This document shows, in pieces, positions 25,896 through 35,693 of a stretch of 64,000 nucleotides of DNA. How positions within the stretch are numbered: position 1 is the stretch's first letter; each line of letters opens with the position of its first letter. The notes below the pieces were generated by a model, which searched no databases, was not told the DNA's origin, and saw only the letters and a program-made list of their open reading frames with translations. The DNA lies in the NCBI RefSeq assembly GCF_031844685.1, contig NZ_CP134605.1, positions 310,001 to 374,000 on the forward strand, in the 5' to 3' direction. The translations under genes were made by a program, and so were the position numbers. Source of the stretch: Streptomyces sp. ITFR-21. GTDB taxonomy: Bacteria; Actinomycetota; Actinomycetes; Streptomycetales; Streptomycetaceae.

Positions 25896-28800
25896 CGAGC
25901 TCGCCCTCCGTCGTGTCGGCCCGCGCGGGGGTACGGACGTCGCGGGGGGCGCCGATCGCGTCGCCGAGCGCGTCGAGCACCAGGGCCGCGTTGCGGGTGG
26001 CGGGCTTCTCGTCGAGCATCTCGGCGTGCAGCCCGGCACCGCTTACCAGCCGGCTGCCGGCGGTGGAGGCGGTGTGCCAGCTGCCGGGCTGCCCGGCCGC
26101 GTAGAAGGCCGCCTTCGCCTCGTCGGAGATCACGGTGACCAGAGCGGCCACCGTTCCGCGGTTCGGGGTGCGTCCGCAGTACTCCAGGTAGTCCCTGGCC
26201 TGTTCGAGGGTCTGCGCGGTGACGGTCTCGGAGCGGGTGTGGCGGCGCAGGTGGTCCCCCAGTTCGCGCTCGAAGGCCGCGACGTGCTCGGTGGACAGTC
26301 CGTACTCCTCCGTGATGCGGTACGAGTCCATGATCACGACGTGGGGCACCTCGCGTCCGCGCCGTTCGAGCTCCCCGGCCACCTCGAAGGCGAGGTTGCC
26401 GCCCAGGGAGTAGCCGAGGAGGAGGCACGGCCCCTCGGGCCGGAGCGACTCGATCAGGTCGGCGTAGCGGGTGGTCTTGTCCCCGTCGACGTGGTTGAAG
26501 GCGATCACCTCGTGCGACGGCAGGTGCGCGGCGAAGTGGCGGTAGACCAGGCCGTGGCCGCCGGCCGGCGGGAAGCAGAAGAGCGCCGGTCCGCGGCCCG
26601 CGTTGAAGGTCAGGTGGGAGAGGTTGCCGGAGATCCGGCCGGTGACGATGTCCTCGACCGTGCGGGCCATCCCGTGCAGCGTGGTGACCTTGAACAGCAG
26701 GCCGACCGGGATCGCGATCCCGAACTCCTTCTGGAGGTGGTGGATCAGCTCGATGAGCGTGATGGAACTGCCGCCGGAGGCGAAGAAGTCGCTGTGCAGG
26801 CCGACCTTTTCCAGGCCGATCACGTTCTTCCAGTGGGCCGCGACGCGCTCCTCGTAAAGCGTGGCGGGTGGTTCGTGGTCCCCCTCGGCCGCCTCGGCGC
26901 GGGGCGCGGGCAGGGCTTCCGGGTCCACCTTGCCGTTCGGGGTCAGGGGGAGGGCGTCGAGCACCGTCAGATGGGTGGGGATGAGGTAGGTGGGCAGCTG
27001 GGCGGCGAGGTGCCGGCGCAGCGCCCGGGTGTCCGGACCGGCGTCCGCCGGGCCGGCGGCGGCGTGCACACTGTCGGCGTCGCGGGCGTCGAGGGCGTCG
27101 CGGGCCCGGACGACGTAGGCGCAGAGCGCCGGTTCGCCGCCGGCACCGGTCCGGACCGTCGCGTGGGCCTCGGCGACCCCGGGGAAGGAAGTGAGCAGGG
27201 ATTCGATCTCCCCGGGTTCGATGCGGTGGCCGCGCAGCTTGATCTGGGTGTCGGCGCGGCCGAGCAGGTGGATCCGGCCCCGGGCGTCCCGGCGCGCCAG
27301 GTCGCCGGTGCGGTAGAGCCGTTCGGGGACGGCGCCGGGTCCGCGGTCCAGGGTGACGGTGACGAAGCGGCGCCCGGTCTGCTCCGGATCCCCGGCGTAG
27401 CCCAGCGCCAGGCCCGCTCCCCCGGCCCACAGTTCGCCGGTCACTCCCGCCGGTACGGGCTGCCGGTGGGCGTCGAGCACGTGCAGTACGCAGTTGGGCA
27501 GCGGAGTGCCGATGGGGACGATGCTGTTGGGGTCGAGACCGTCGGTGGGTCCGTCGAAACAGGCGCTGTCGACTGTCGCCTCGGTCAGCCCGTAGGAGTT
27601 GACCACCCGGGTGGCGGGGCCGCAGAGCGCGCGCAGCCGCTCGTACTCCGCCACCTTCCAGGTGTCGGATCCGACGATCAGCAGCCGCATGAAGTCCAGC
27701 CGGTGGCCGCCCTCCTCGCAGTGGGTCATCAGCGCGCGGGCGACGGCGGGGACGAATTCGGCGCAGTCGACCCCCTCGGCGGTCATCGCCTCGTACAGCC
27801 GGGCCGTGTTGAGCAGCAGGTCGCGGTCGGCGAGGACCAGTCGCCCGCCCGAGCACAGGGCGCGGACGAGGTCGCCGATGAACACGTCGAAGGACGTTCC
27901 GGCCATCTGGAGGTGGACGCCGGGCGCGGCGTGCAGTCCGTACTCCTCGCGCCAGGCGCCGCAGAGGGCCGAGAGGGCGCCGTGCGAGACCTGTACGGCC
28001 TTGGGGCGGCCCGTTGTTCCGGAGGTGTGGATGACGTACGCGGGCGCGTCCGGGCCCGCGGGGCTGTCGTCAAGGTCCGGGGCGGTGTCGGCCGCGGCGG
28101 CGTCCTGCGGCGTGCCGCCCTCCGGGGCGACGTCTTCCACGGCGACGTCGGTGAGGAACTCCGCGCCGGGTACGGCCAGCCGCTCGGCGCCCGCCGGGTC
28201 GGTGATGACCAGCCCCGCGGCCGCGTTGCCCGCCATGAAGGCGAGCCGTTCCGCGGGGTGGTCCGGATCGAGCGGCAGGTACGCGGCTCCGGCACGCAGG
28301 ACGGCGAGCAGCGCGACGACCAGTTCGGCCGACTTCGGCAGGCACACCGCGACGACCCCGCCGCTCACCCCCCGGGCCCGCAGTCGCCCGGCCAGGGCGC
28401 CGGAGGCCCGCTCCAGCTGCGCGTAGGTCAGATGGCGGGCCTCCCCGGCCGGGCCGGGGGCGGGGACGGTGAGCGCGACGGCCTGCGGGGCGCGGGCCGC
28501 CGCCCGGACGAACAGCCGGTGCACGGGCGGGTCCTGGGCGAGGACGGGCCCGCGGGCGGACGGGCCGTGCAGGATCTCGTGGCGCTCACGCTCGCCGAGC
28601 ATGTCGAGCACGGCCACCGGCCGGTCGCCGGGGGCGCGGGTCAGCGCGTCCAGGAGGTTGCGGTAGTGCCGGCCCAGCCGCGCGGCGGTCTCGGGCCGGA
28701 ACAGGTCGGTGTTGTATTTCAGGACACAGTGGAACCGGCGCTCGGCCTCGTCCTCGTACGCCGACAGGGTGAGGTCGAACTGTCCTTCCTCTTCGGGGAG

Positions 28801-31800
28801 TTCGATGTAGTCCAGGTGGTAGCCGTACTGCTGCGAGGACACCCTGTGGGCGAGCAGGATGAACATCGCCTGGAAGACGGCCGAGCGGCTGGGGTCGTGC
28901 TGGAGGCCGAGCTTCTCGACCAGCAGGACGAACGGGTACTCCTGGTGGTCGAGCCCCCCGAGCACCGTGGCGCGGACCTGGGCGAGCAGTTCGGAGACGG
29001 TCGGATCGCCCGCCAGGCTCGCGTACAGCGGCAGGGGGTTGACGAAGTAGCCGTACACGGACGCCAGGTCCTCGTCGGTGCGTCCGGTCACCGGGCTGCC
29101 GACAATGACGTCGTCCTGGCCGGAGTGCCGGTGCAGCAGCAGGTAGTAGGCGCACAGCAGCACCATGAAGACGGTGACGTCGTTCTCGCGCGCCAGGGCG
29201 TGGACCCGGGCGCTGAGGTCCTCGTCGAGGACGAAGAACTCCGAGGCCCCGTTGTGGGTCTGCACGGCGGGCCGGGGCGCGTCGGTGGGCAGGGTGAGCG
29301 GCGGGATCTCGGCAGGCAGCGCGCCGCGCCAGTACTCCAGCATACGAACGGCCTCGGGCGACGCCAGGAACCGGTTCTGCCGGTTGAGGAAGTCCAGGTA
29401 GCGGGCCTGGACGGGCGGCAGTTCGACGGTGCGGCCCGCGCGCATGCCCTCGTAGAGGGCGAGCAGCTCCTCGATGAAGGTGAAGGTGGAGATCGCGTCC
29501 GAGACGATGTGGTGGACCGCCTTCATCAGCACCCAGCGGTCCGGACCACGCCGGAACAGCCTGAAGCGCATCAGCCGGTCGCACGCGAGGTCGTACGGCC
29601 TGCGGTACTCCTCGACGATCACCTCGCGGATCTCCTCCCAGGTCCGGCCCTCGACGTCGAAGACCTCCAGGTCCGGCTCCACGCGCTCCGAGACGACCTG
29701 GAGCGGGCGGCCGTCCTCCAGGACGAAGTTGGCCCGCAGTACGGGGTGCCGGGCCGTCAGGACGCGGACGGCGGCGGCCATCAGCTCCGGGACGATCTCG
29801 GTGCGGACCTCGACCGCCCCGCCGATGTTGTAGGCGAAGCCGTCCGGGTGCAGCTGCTTGAGGAACCACAGCGCCTTCTGGTTCTGGGTCAGCGGGTGCC
29901 GGTACGGGTCCTGGTACACCTCCGCGGCCGCCGCGGCCCGCGGTCCGGCCGCCGCCACGGCGAGCTCCGCGGTGGCCTCGTGCAGCTGCGCGGTCAGTTC
30001 CCGCAGCGGCGCTCCGCTGAGGAGGGCCACGACAGGCAGCGCGACCCCGGTCTCCGCCTGGATCCTGGCCCGCAGTTCCATGGCGAGCAGGGAGTCGATG
30101 CCGAGGGCCCCGAGACCGGTGTCCGGGTCGAGCTGGTCGGCGCTCATCCGCAGTACGGCGCAGGCGCAGCCGACGAAGCGGTCCGTGACCAGCCGGGCGC
30201 GCTCCGCCTCGTCCGCGGCGGCCCGGAACCGGGCCAGGTAGCCGTCCCGGCCGTCCGGCGCGTCCCCGTCCGCGGCGGACCCCGCCGCGGCCGCGTGGCG
30301 GGCGGCCTCTGCGGCCAGCTCGGTGACCAGTGGCGGCGGGGAGGGGTACCAGGCCAGGAAGGTCGGCCAGTCGGTGATGGTGGCGATCAGGAGCTGGGCG
30401 CGGTCCTGGCCGAGGACCCGCTCCAGGACGGCGGTGCCGGCGGCCGGCGAGAGCGAGCTCATGCCCCGGACGGTGCGGTAGTGCTCAATCAGGCTCAGTT
30501 CGTGGATCATGCCGGTCGCCCAGGGGCCCCAGTCCAGGCTGAGCGCGGGCATCCCCCGGGACCTGCGGTGCTGGGCGAGGGCGTCCAGGAAGGCGTTGCC
30601 CGCGGCGTAGTTCGTCTGGCCGGTGGTGGTGAGCAGGGAGGCGACCGAGGCGAAGAGCACGAAGTAGTCGAGCGGCTCGTCGCGCAGGTGGTGGTGCAGG
30701 AGCCAGGAGCCCGCGGCCTTCGGGGTGAAGACGGAGTCGAAGGCGGCGCGGTCCATGGCCCGCACCGAGGTGTCCCGCACCTGCCCGGCGAGGTGGAAGA
30801 CGCCCCGTACCGCGGGGGCGTCCCGGGCCCGGTAGTCGGCCAGCCACCGCGTCAGCGCCTTCTCGTCGCGGATGTCGAGGGCGGCGTGCACGGGATGGGC
30901 TCCGAGCGCCTCCAGTTCCTTGACGAAACCGATCCCGGAGCCCGCCGGGGAGTCCTGGCCGAGGGCCCGCCAGGTGGCGCGGTCGGGCAGTTCCGAGCGC
31001 CCGACGAGGATCAGGTGCCGGGCGCCCCGGCGGACGAGGTAGCGGCACAGCAGCCGGCCCAGCGCGCCGAAAGCGCCGGTGACGAGGTAGGCGCCGTCCG
31101 GCCGCAGCCGCGGCGGGATGGAGCGGGTGAGCCCTTCGGGGCGGGCGAGGGCGCTGACCAGGCGGTGGCCGTGACGCAGGGCGACCTCGTCCTGCGGCCG
31201 CTCCGGGGTCGGCGGGGCGAGGATCTCCCGCAGCAGTTCCCCGGCGTCGGCTCCCGCGCGCCCGGGACCGGCGCCGTGCCGGAGCGGTGGCAGGTCGATC
31301 AGTTTGCCCCGGTGCGCGGTCAGTTCCTGGTGGCGCAACACCCGGCCGATGCCCCAGACCGGGGCGCCGAGCGGCTCGACCGGGTCGCCGGGCACGGCCG
31401 GCTGGGCTCCCCGGGTGACCAGGTGGAGGTCGGCCGGGACGGCCGCCTGCCCGGGGTGGTCCTGGAGTGCCTGGGCCAGTGCGACGACGGAGTAGGCGCC
31501 GAGCGTGGCGTGCGCGTCGAGGTCGGCCCGCGAGGTGTCGTCCAGCCGGGGCAGGTCCAGGTTCCACAGGTGGACCACGGTGTCGAGGGGCGGCTCACCG
31601 CGGTCGGCGGCCAGGTCGGAGAGGTCGCCGAGCAGTGTGCGGAGGTCGTCGGCGCGGCCGGGGACCACCCGGGAGTCCCGGCCGTCCCGGTCGAAGACGT
31701 AGCTCTCCCCCGGCCGTACGAGGTGGCAGCGCGTGCCCCTGCCGCCCGCGAGTTCGGCGAGGGAGTCCGCGACGCCCCCGGGCGCGTCGGCGAACAGCAG

Positions 31801-34800
31801 CCAGCTTCCCGGGACCGGCCGCTCCCCGGCCGGGATCCCGCCGGGCGAGGGCGCCTCGGTCCAGGCGACCTCGGCGAGCCAGCCGTCGATGGTCGCGAGC
31901 CCCACCGTGGCCGAGGTCTGCTCCACGTCCGCGGCCCGGAAGCCGTGGACGTGGCCGACCGGTTCACCGTCCTCGGTGCAGAGGGCGATGTCGCCGACGA
32001 GTTCGCCGTCCGCCCGCCGGGTGACGGTGGCGTGCGCCCACAGTGGGCGTCCGCCGACCGGGTCCGTGCGCACCTCGTCGATGCTGAGCGGGAGCAGCAT
32101 CCCGTTCCCGGGCGCGGTGTCCGCGGGCGGGAGTCCCGCGACGAGCAGGGTCTGGAAGCAGGAGTCGAGCAGAGCCGGGTGCACGTGGTGTCCCGCCGCG
32201 TCCTCGCCGACACCGGCGGGCGGCCTGATCAGTGCCAGTGCCTCGCCCTGCGTCCGCCAGACCTCCGCGATGCCCTGGAACGCGGGGCCGTACTCGTAGC
32301 CGAGGGCCCTCAGCGCCTCGTAGCAGGCGGTGGCGGCGAGGTGCTCCCCACGGGCCCGGACCGCCTCCCGGTCCGGCGGGGGCACGCGGACGGCCGGAGT
32401 TCCGCTGCGCACCACGCCGCGGGCGTGGACCACGGGGGTGTCGCCGCCACTCGCCACGGTGAAGACGGAGGACTCCGTGGAGAGCGACAGCTGGACGGGA
32501 CGCGGGGCGTCGTCGGGCAGGAAGAGGGCCTTGCGCAGCTCGATGTCGCCGAGCCCGGCGTCCGTCCCGCCGGTCAGGGCGCGGAGCGCCTGGTACGCCA
32601 TCTCGACGTATCCGGCCGCGGGAAACAGCGTCCGGCCCTGGATCCGGTGGTCGGCGAGGTAGGGCGTGGTCTCGGTGTCGAGCGCCACCTCCCAGGCGGG
32701 CTCCGCGGTGGCGAGGCGCCGTCCGAGCAGCGGATGGTCGACGCGGCCCAGCCGGATCTGCGCCACGGGCGCGGGTTCGGTCCAGTACCGGTCCCGTTTC
32801 CAGGGATAGCGCGGCAGTCGGACCCGGCGTCCGCGCGGGTGCAGCACGTCCCAGTCGACGGCGCAGCCCGCGGTGTACAGCGCGGCGAGGGAGGTGGTGA
32901 AGCACAGGAGCTCATCCTCGGACCGGCGGATCGACGCCAGCGTGGTCACGGGCTGGTGCGCGCCCGGGACCGGTGCCGGCGCCGTGGTCGCGGCGGCGGC
33001 CGTGGTCGCGGCGGTCGTGGTCCGGGGGGTGCCGTCGGCGCCGGCCCCCGGTGCTTCGTCGCGGGCGGCGAAGCACTCGTTGACGGAGCGCCCGAGGACC
33101 GGGTGCGGGCCGATCTCCAGGAAGGTGCGGTGCCCGTCGTCGAACATGGCGTCGACGGCCGAGCGGAACCGGACGGTGGTGCGGACGTTGTCCCACCAGT
33201 AGCCCGCGTCGAGTTCGGGCCCTTCGGCCCGCCCCCGCCGGCCGGTGAGGTAGAGGGGCAGCCGGGCGGGACGGGGGGTGATCCCGGACAGCCCCGCCAG
33301 CAGGTCGGTCCTGATCACGTCCATGGCGGCACTGTGGTAGGGCACTCGGACATCGAGGAACCTGGCGAACACGCCGTCGGCGTGGAGCGCCTCGGCGTAC
33401 GCGGTGAGGTTCGCCTCGTCCCCGGCCACCGTGAGCGCTTCGGGGCTGTTGACCGCCGCGACGGACACCCGGACGCCGAGGGCGGCGGCGCGGCGCGCGG
33501 CCTCGTCCTCCGGCAGGCCGACGGCGAGCATGGTGCCGGTGCCCGCGACCCGGTGCTGGAGGCGGCCCCGGTGCAGCACGATCCTCACGGCGTCGGGCAG
33601 GTCGTACACCCCTGCCTCGTGGAACGCGGCGACCTCGCCCGTGCTGTGGCCGACGACGGCCGAGGGGTGGACCCCGTGGGCGTGCCAGAGGGCGGCGAGC
33701 CCGACCTGTACGGCGAAGTTGGCGGGCTGCGCCAGCCAGGTCTCCGCCATGCGGGACTCGTCCTCGGCGGCGTTCAGTTCGGCGATCAGCGACCAGCCGG
33801 CCTGCGCCGCGATCTCGCGGTCGACGGCCTCGACGGCCTCCCGGTAGGCGGGTGCGGCCTCGAACAGCTGCCGGCCCATGGCCCACCACTGCGGTCCCAT
33901 TCCGGTGAACACCCAGGCCGGTGCGTCGTGCTGCGCCTCGTGGCGCCTGCCCAGCAGGACACGGGGGTGCGCCTCGCCGCGGACGTACGCCGCCAGTGAC
34001 TCGTCCAGATCGTCGGACGAGGCGTACACCACGGACAGCCGGACGTCGTGCTGCTGCCGGTGGTGGGCGAGGGAGTAGGCGAGGTCGGTGAGGTCGACGG
34101 GGGCCGTGTACGGGTCCGCGGCCGCGGTCAGTTCCGCGCGCACGGCCTCGGCCAGCCGGGGCAGCACGGCGGCGTCGTGGGCGCTGAGCGGCAGCACCCG
34201 GAACGGGAGGCCGCCGTCGGCGGCGGGTCTGGAGCGGGCGGAGGTCGCCGGCTGCCCGGCTGCGCTCCCGGGTGCCGATTCGAGCAGCACGTGCGCGTTG
34301 GTGCCGCCGAACCCGAAGGCGTTCACCCCCGCGCGGGCCGCTCCCTCGTGCGGCGGCCAGGGGGTGGGCCGGTCCGGGATCTCGTAGGGCGCGGCCGCCA
34401 GGTCGATCGCCGGGTTGATCCGTTCCAGGTTGATGTGCGGTGGGATGAGCCGGTGCCGGAGGCTGAGCGCGGTCTTGATCAGCCCGGCGATGCCGGCGGC
34501 GGACTCGGTGTGCCCGATGTTGGTCTTGACGGAGCCGATGTAGCAGGCGGCGCCGGGCTTGCGGCCGATGGCGAGGGCGTACGCCAGTGCGTTCGCCTCC
34601 ACCGGGTCGCCCACCGCGGTGGAGGTGCCGTGGGCCTCCACGTACTGCAGGCTGCCCGGGGTGATGCCGGCCCGGGAGCAGACCTGCTCGATGAGCGCGG
34701 CCTGGGCCTCGGCCCTGGGGACGGTGATGCCGTTGGTGCGTCCGTCCTGGTTGACCCCGGTCTCGGTGATCACGGCGTGGATCGGGTCGCCGTCGCGCTG

Positions 34801-35592
34801 CGCGTCGGCGAGGAGTTTGAGGGCCACGATGCCGACCCCCTCGGCCCGGACGTAGCCGTCCGCCGCCGCGTCGAAGGTCCGGGAGCGCCCCTCGGGCGAG
34901 AGGAAGCCGCCCTTGGTCTCGGCGATCGTGTACTGCGGCGCCAGGTGCAGCAGGGTGCCCCCGGCCAGCGCCAACGAGCTCTCGCCGCGGCGCAGGCTCT
35001 CGCAGGCGAGGTGGACCGCGACGAGGGAGGAGCTGCACGCGGAGTCGATGGAGAGGCTGGGGCCGCGGAAGTCGAAGCAGTGCGAGAGCCGGTTGGAGAC
35101 CATCGTCATCATCGTGCCGGTCGCCGTGTGGGCTTCGAGGGTGTCGAACCGCAGGTCGGAGAACTGCAGGATCTTGTAGTCCAGGGTGAACGCCCCGACG
35201 AACACGCCGACGTCCCGCCCGGCCAGCTCGGCCGGCTTCTGCCCGCCGTCCTCCAGGGCCTCCCAGGCCACCTCCAGCAGCTTGCGCTGCTGCGGATCCA
35301 TGGCATGTGCCTCACGGGGGCTGATGCCGAAGAACGCCGGGTCGAACTCGTCGAACCCGTCGATGTAGCCGCCGCGTCCGCCCACCAGCCGACCCGGTTT
35401 GGCCTTGTCCGTGCTGCCCAGGCCCGCCACGTCGTACCGGTCGGGCGGCGTCGGCGTGATGCAGTCCCTCCCCTCGACCAGGTTGCGCCAGAAGGACCGG
35501 TGGTCGTTCGCGCCGCCCGGGAAGCGGCAGCCGATACCGATGAGGGCGATCTTCGCGGCGGGCGAGGGGGACGTGCGGACGGGTGCAGACAT
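25885..35592 (-). CDS. ftdB: Iterative hybrid PKS-NRPS of a polycyclic tetramate macrolactam
   Basis: 3235 residues, order KS-AT-DH-KR-ACP-C-A-PCP-TE. KS about 12-435 (DSACSSS Cys near 184, EAHGTS, GHTESAAG); AT about 560-840 (GHSTGE near 647); DH about 957-1240 (DHRIQG His, HPALLDS Asp); KR about 1504-1710 (VTGAFGALG, NYAAGNAF); ACP GIDSL near 1832; C about 1904-2330 (HHIVSDA); A about 2364-2850 (TSGTTGRPKA, YGLTEATVD, GHRIEPGE); PCP GGSSI near 2939; TE about 3000-3235 (GYSLGG). By-eye alignment gives the A-domain code DVGEIGSVDK, matching ornithine activators. Known PTM enzymes build two polyene chains on one PKS module, join both to ornithine, and release a tetramate. ATG 35592 with AAGGA is preferred over GTG 35610. 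No enoyl reductase is present, as expected for polyenes. Confidence 0.95.
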   Translation of the reverse strand: MSAPVRTSPSPAAKIALIGIGCRFPGGANDHRSFWRNLVEGRDCITPTPPDRYDVAGLGSTDKAKPGRLVGGRGGYIDGFDEFDPAFFGISPREAHAMDPQQRKLLEVAWEALEDGGQKPAELAGRDVGVFVGAFTLDYKILQFSDLRFDTLEAHTATGTMMTMVSNRLSHCFDFRGPSLSIDSACSSSLVAVHLACESLRRGESSLALAGGTLLHLAPQYTIAETKGGFLSPEGRSRTFDAAADGYVRAEGVGIVALKLLADAQRDGDPIHAVITETGVNQDGRTNGITVPRAEAQAALIEQVCSRAGITPGSLQYVEAHGTSTAVGDPVEANALAYALAIGRKPGAACYIGSVKTNIGHTESAAGIAGLIKTALSLRHRLIPPHINLERINPAIDLAAAPYEIPDRPTPWPPHEGAARAGVNAFGFGGTNAHVLLESAPGSAAGQPATSARSRPAADGGLPFRVLPLSAHDAAVLPRLAEAVRAELTAAADPYTAPVDLTDLAYSLAHHRQQHDVRLSVVYASSDDLDESLAAYVRGEAHPRVLLGRRHEAQHDAPAWVFTGMGPQWWAMGRQLFEAAPAYREAVEAVDREIAAQAGWSLIAELNAAEDESRMAETWLAQPANFAVQVGLAALWHAHGVHPSAVVGHSTGEVAAFHEAGVYDLPDAVRIVLHRGRLQHRVAGTGTMLAVGLPEDEAARRAAALGVRVSVAAVNSPEALTVAGDEANLTAYAEALHADGVFARFLDVRVPYHSAAMDVIRTDLLAGLSGITPRPARLPLYLTGRRGRAEGPELDAGYWWDNVRTTVRFRSAVDAMFDDGHRTFLEIGPHPVLGRSVNECFAARDEAPGAGADGTPRTTTAATTAAAATTAPAPVPGAHQPVTTLASIRRSEDELLCFTTSLAALYTAGCAVDWDVLHPRGRRVRLPRYPWKRDRYWTEPAPVAQIRLGRVDHPLLGRRLATAEPAWEVALDTETTPYLADHRIQGRTLFPAAGYVEMAYQALRALTGGTDAGLGDIELRKALFLPDDAPRPVQLSLSTESSVFTVASGGDTPVVHARGVVRSGTPAVRVPPPDREAVRARGEHLAATACYEALRALGYEYGPAFQGIAEVWRTQGEALALIRPPAGVGEDAAGHHVHPALLDSCFQTLLVAGLPPADTAPGNGMLLPLSIDEVRTDPVGGRPLWAHATVTRRADGELVGDIALCTEDGEPVGHVHGFRAADVEQTSATVGLATIDGWLAEVAWTEAPSPGGIPAGERPVPGSWLLFADAPGGVADSLAELAGGRGTRCHLVRPGESYVFDRDGRDSRVVPGRADDLRTLLGDLSDLAADRGEPPLDTVVHLWNLDLPRLDDTSRADLDAHATLGAYSVVALAQALQDHPGQAAVPADLHLVTRGAQPAVPGDPVEPLGAPVWGIGRVLRHQELTAHRGKLIDLPPLRHGAGPGRAGADAGELLREILAPPTPERPQDEVALRHGHRLVSALARPEGLTRSIPPRLRPDGAYLVTGAFGALGRLLCRYLVRRGARHLILVGRSELPDRATWRALGQDSPAGSGIGFVKELEALGAHPVHAALDIRDEKALTRWLADYRARDAPAVRGVFHLAGQVRDTSVRAMDRAAFDSVFTPKAAGSWLLHHHLRDEPLDYFVLFASVASLLTTTGQTNYAAGNAFLDALAQHRRSRGMPALSLDWGPWATGMIHELSLIEHYRTVRGMSSLSPAAGTAVLERVLGQDRAQLLIATITDWPTFLAWYPSPPPLVTELAAEAARHAAAAGSAADGDAPDGRDGYLARFRAAADEAERARLVTDRFVGCACAVLRMSADQLDPDTGLGALGIDSLLAMELRARIQAETGVALPVVALLSGAPLRELTAQLHEATAELAVAAAGPRAAAAAEVYQDPYRHPLTQNQKALWFLKQLHPDGFAYNIGGAVEVRTEIVPELMAAAVRVLTARHPVLRANFVLEDGRPLQVVSERVEPDLEVFDVEGRTWEEIREVIVEEYRRPYDLACDRLMRFRLFRRGPDRWVLMKAVHHIVSDAISTFTFIEELLALYEGMRAGRTVELPPVQARYLDFLNRQNRFLASPEAVRMLEYWRGALPAEIPPLTLPTDAPRPAVQTHNGASEFFVLDEDLSARVHALARENDVTVFMVLLCAYYLLLHRHSGQDDVIVGSPVTGRTDEDLASVYGYFVNPLPLYASLAGDPTVSELLAQVRATVLGGLDHQEYPFVLLVEKLGLQHDPSRSAVFQAMFILLAHRVSSQQYGYHLDYIELPEEEGQFDLTLSAYEDEAERRFHCVLKYNTDLFRPETAARLGRHYRNLLDALTRAPGDRPVAVLDMLGERERHEILHGPSARGPVLAQDPPVHRLFVRAAARAPQAVALTVPAPGPAGEARHLTYAQLERASGALAGRLRARGVSGGVVAVCLPKSAELVVALLAVLRAGAAYLPLDPDHPAERLAFMAGNAAAGLVITDPAGAERLAVPGAEFLTDVAVEDVAPEGGTPQDAAAADTAPDLDDSPAGPDAPAYVIHTSGTTGRPKAVQVSHGALSALCGAWREEYGLHAAPGVHLQMAGTSFDVFIGDLVRALCSGGRLVLADRDLLLNTARLYEAMTAEGVDCAEFVPAVARALMTHCEEGGHRLDFMRLLIVGSDTWKVAEYERLRALCGPATRVVNSYGLTEATVDSACFDGPTDGLDPNSIVPIGTPLPNCVLHVLDAHRQPVPAGVTGELWAGGAGLALGYAGDPEQTGRRFVTVTLDRGPGAVPERLYRTGDLARRDARGRIHLLGRADTQIKLRGHRIEPGEIESLLTSFPGVAEAHATVRTGAGGEPALCAYVVRARDALDARDADSVHAAAGPADAGPDTRALRRHLAAQLPTYLIPTHLTVLDALPLTPNGKVDPEALPAPRAEAAEGDHEPPATLYEERVAAHWKNVIGLEKVGLHSDFFASGGSSITLIELIHHLQKEFGIAIPVGLLFKVTTLHGMARTVEDIVTGRISGNLSHLTFNAGRGPALFCFPPAGGHGLVYRHFAAHLPSHEVIAFNHVDGDKTTRYADLIESLRPEGPCLLLGYSLGGNLAFEVAGELERRGREVPHVVIMDSYRITEEYGLSTEHVAAFERELGDHLRRHTRSETVTAQTLEQARDYLEYCGRTPNRGTVAALVTVISDEAKAAFYAAGQPGSWHTASTAGSRLVSGAGLHAEMLDEKPATRNAALVLDALGDAIGAPRDVRTPARADTTEGELGAA

Positions 35593-35693
35593 GGGCGTTC
35601 CTTGGGTCACGGATCAGGCGCCCGCGCGGAGGGCGGCACGCGCCGCGCGGACGTGAGCAAGCCGGCGACAGAGCGGGGGACAGCGGATACGCG

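Noticed and set aside
25774-33999. Very long plus-strand open frame of 2741 codons
   Set aside because: It is antisense to the PKS-NRPS gene, whose domains are all recognisable; the plus-strand translation is low-complexity Gly/Val/Arg-rich sequence typical of shadows in high-GC DNA.
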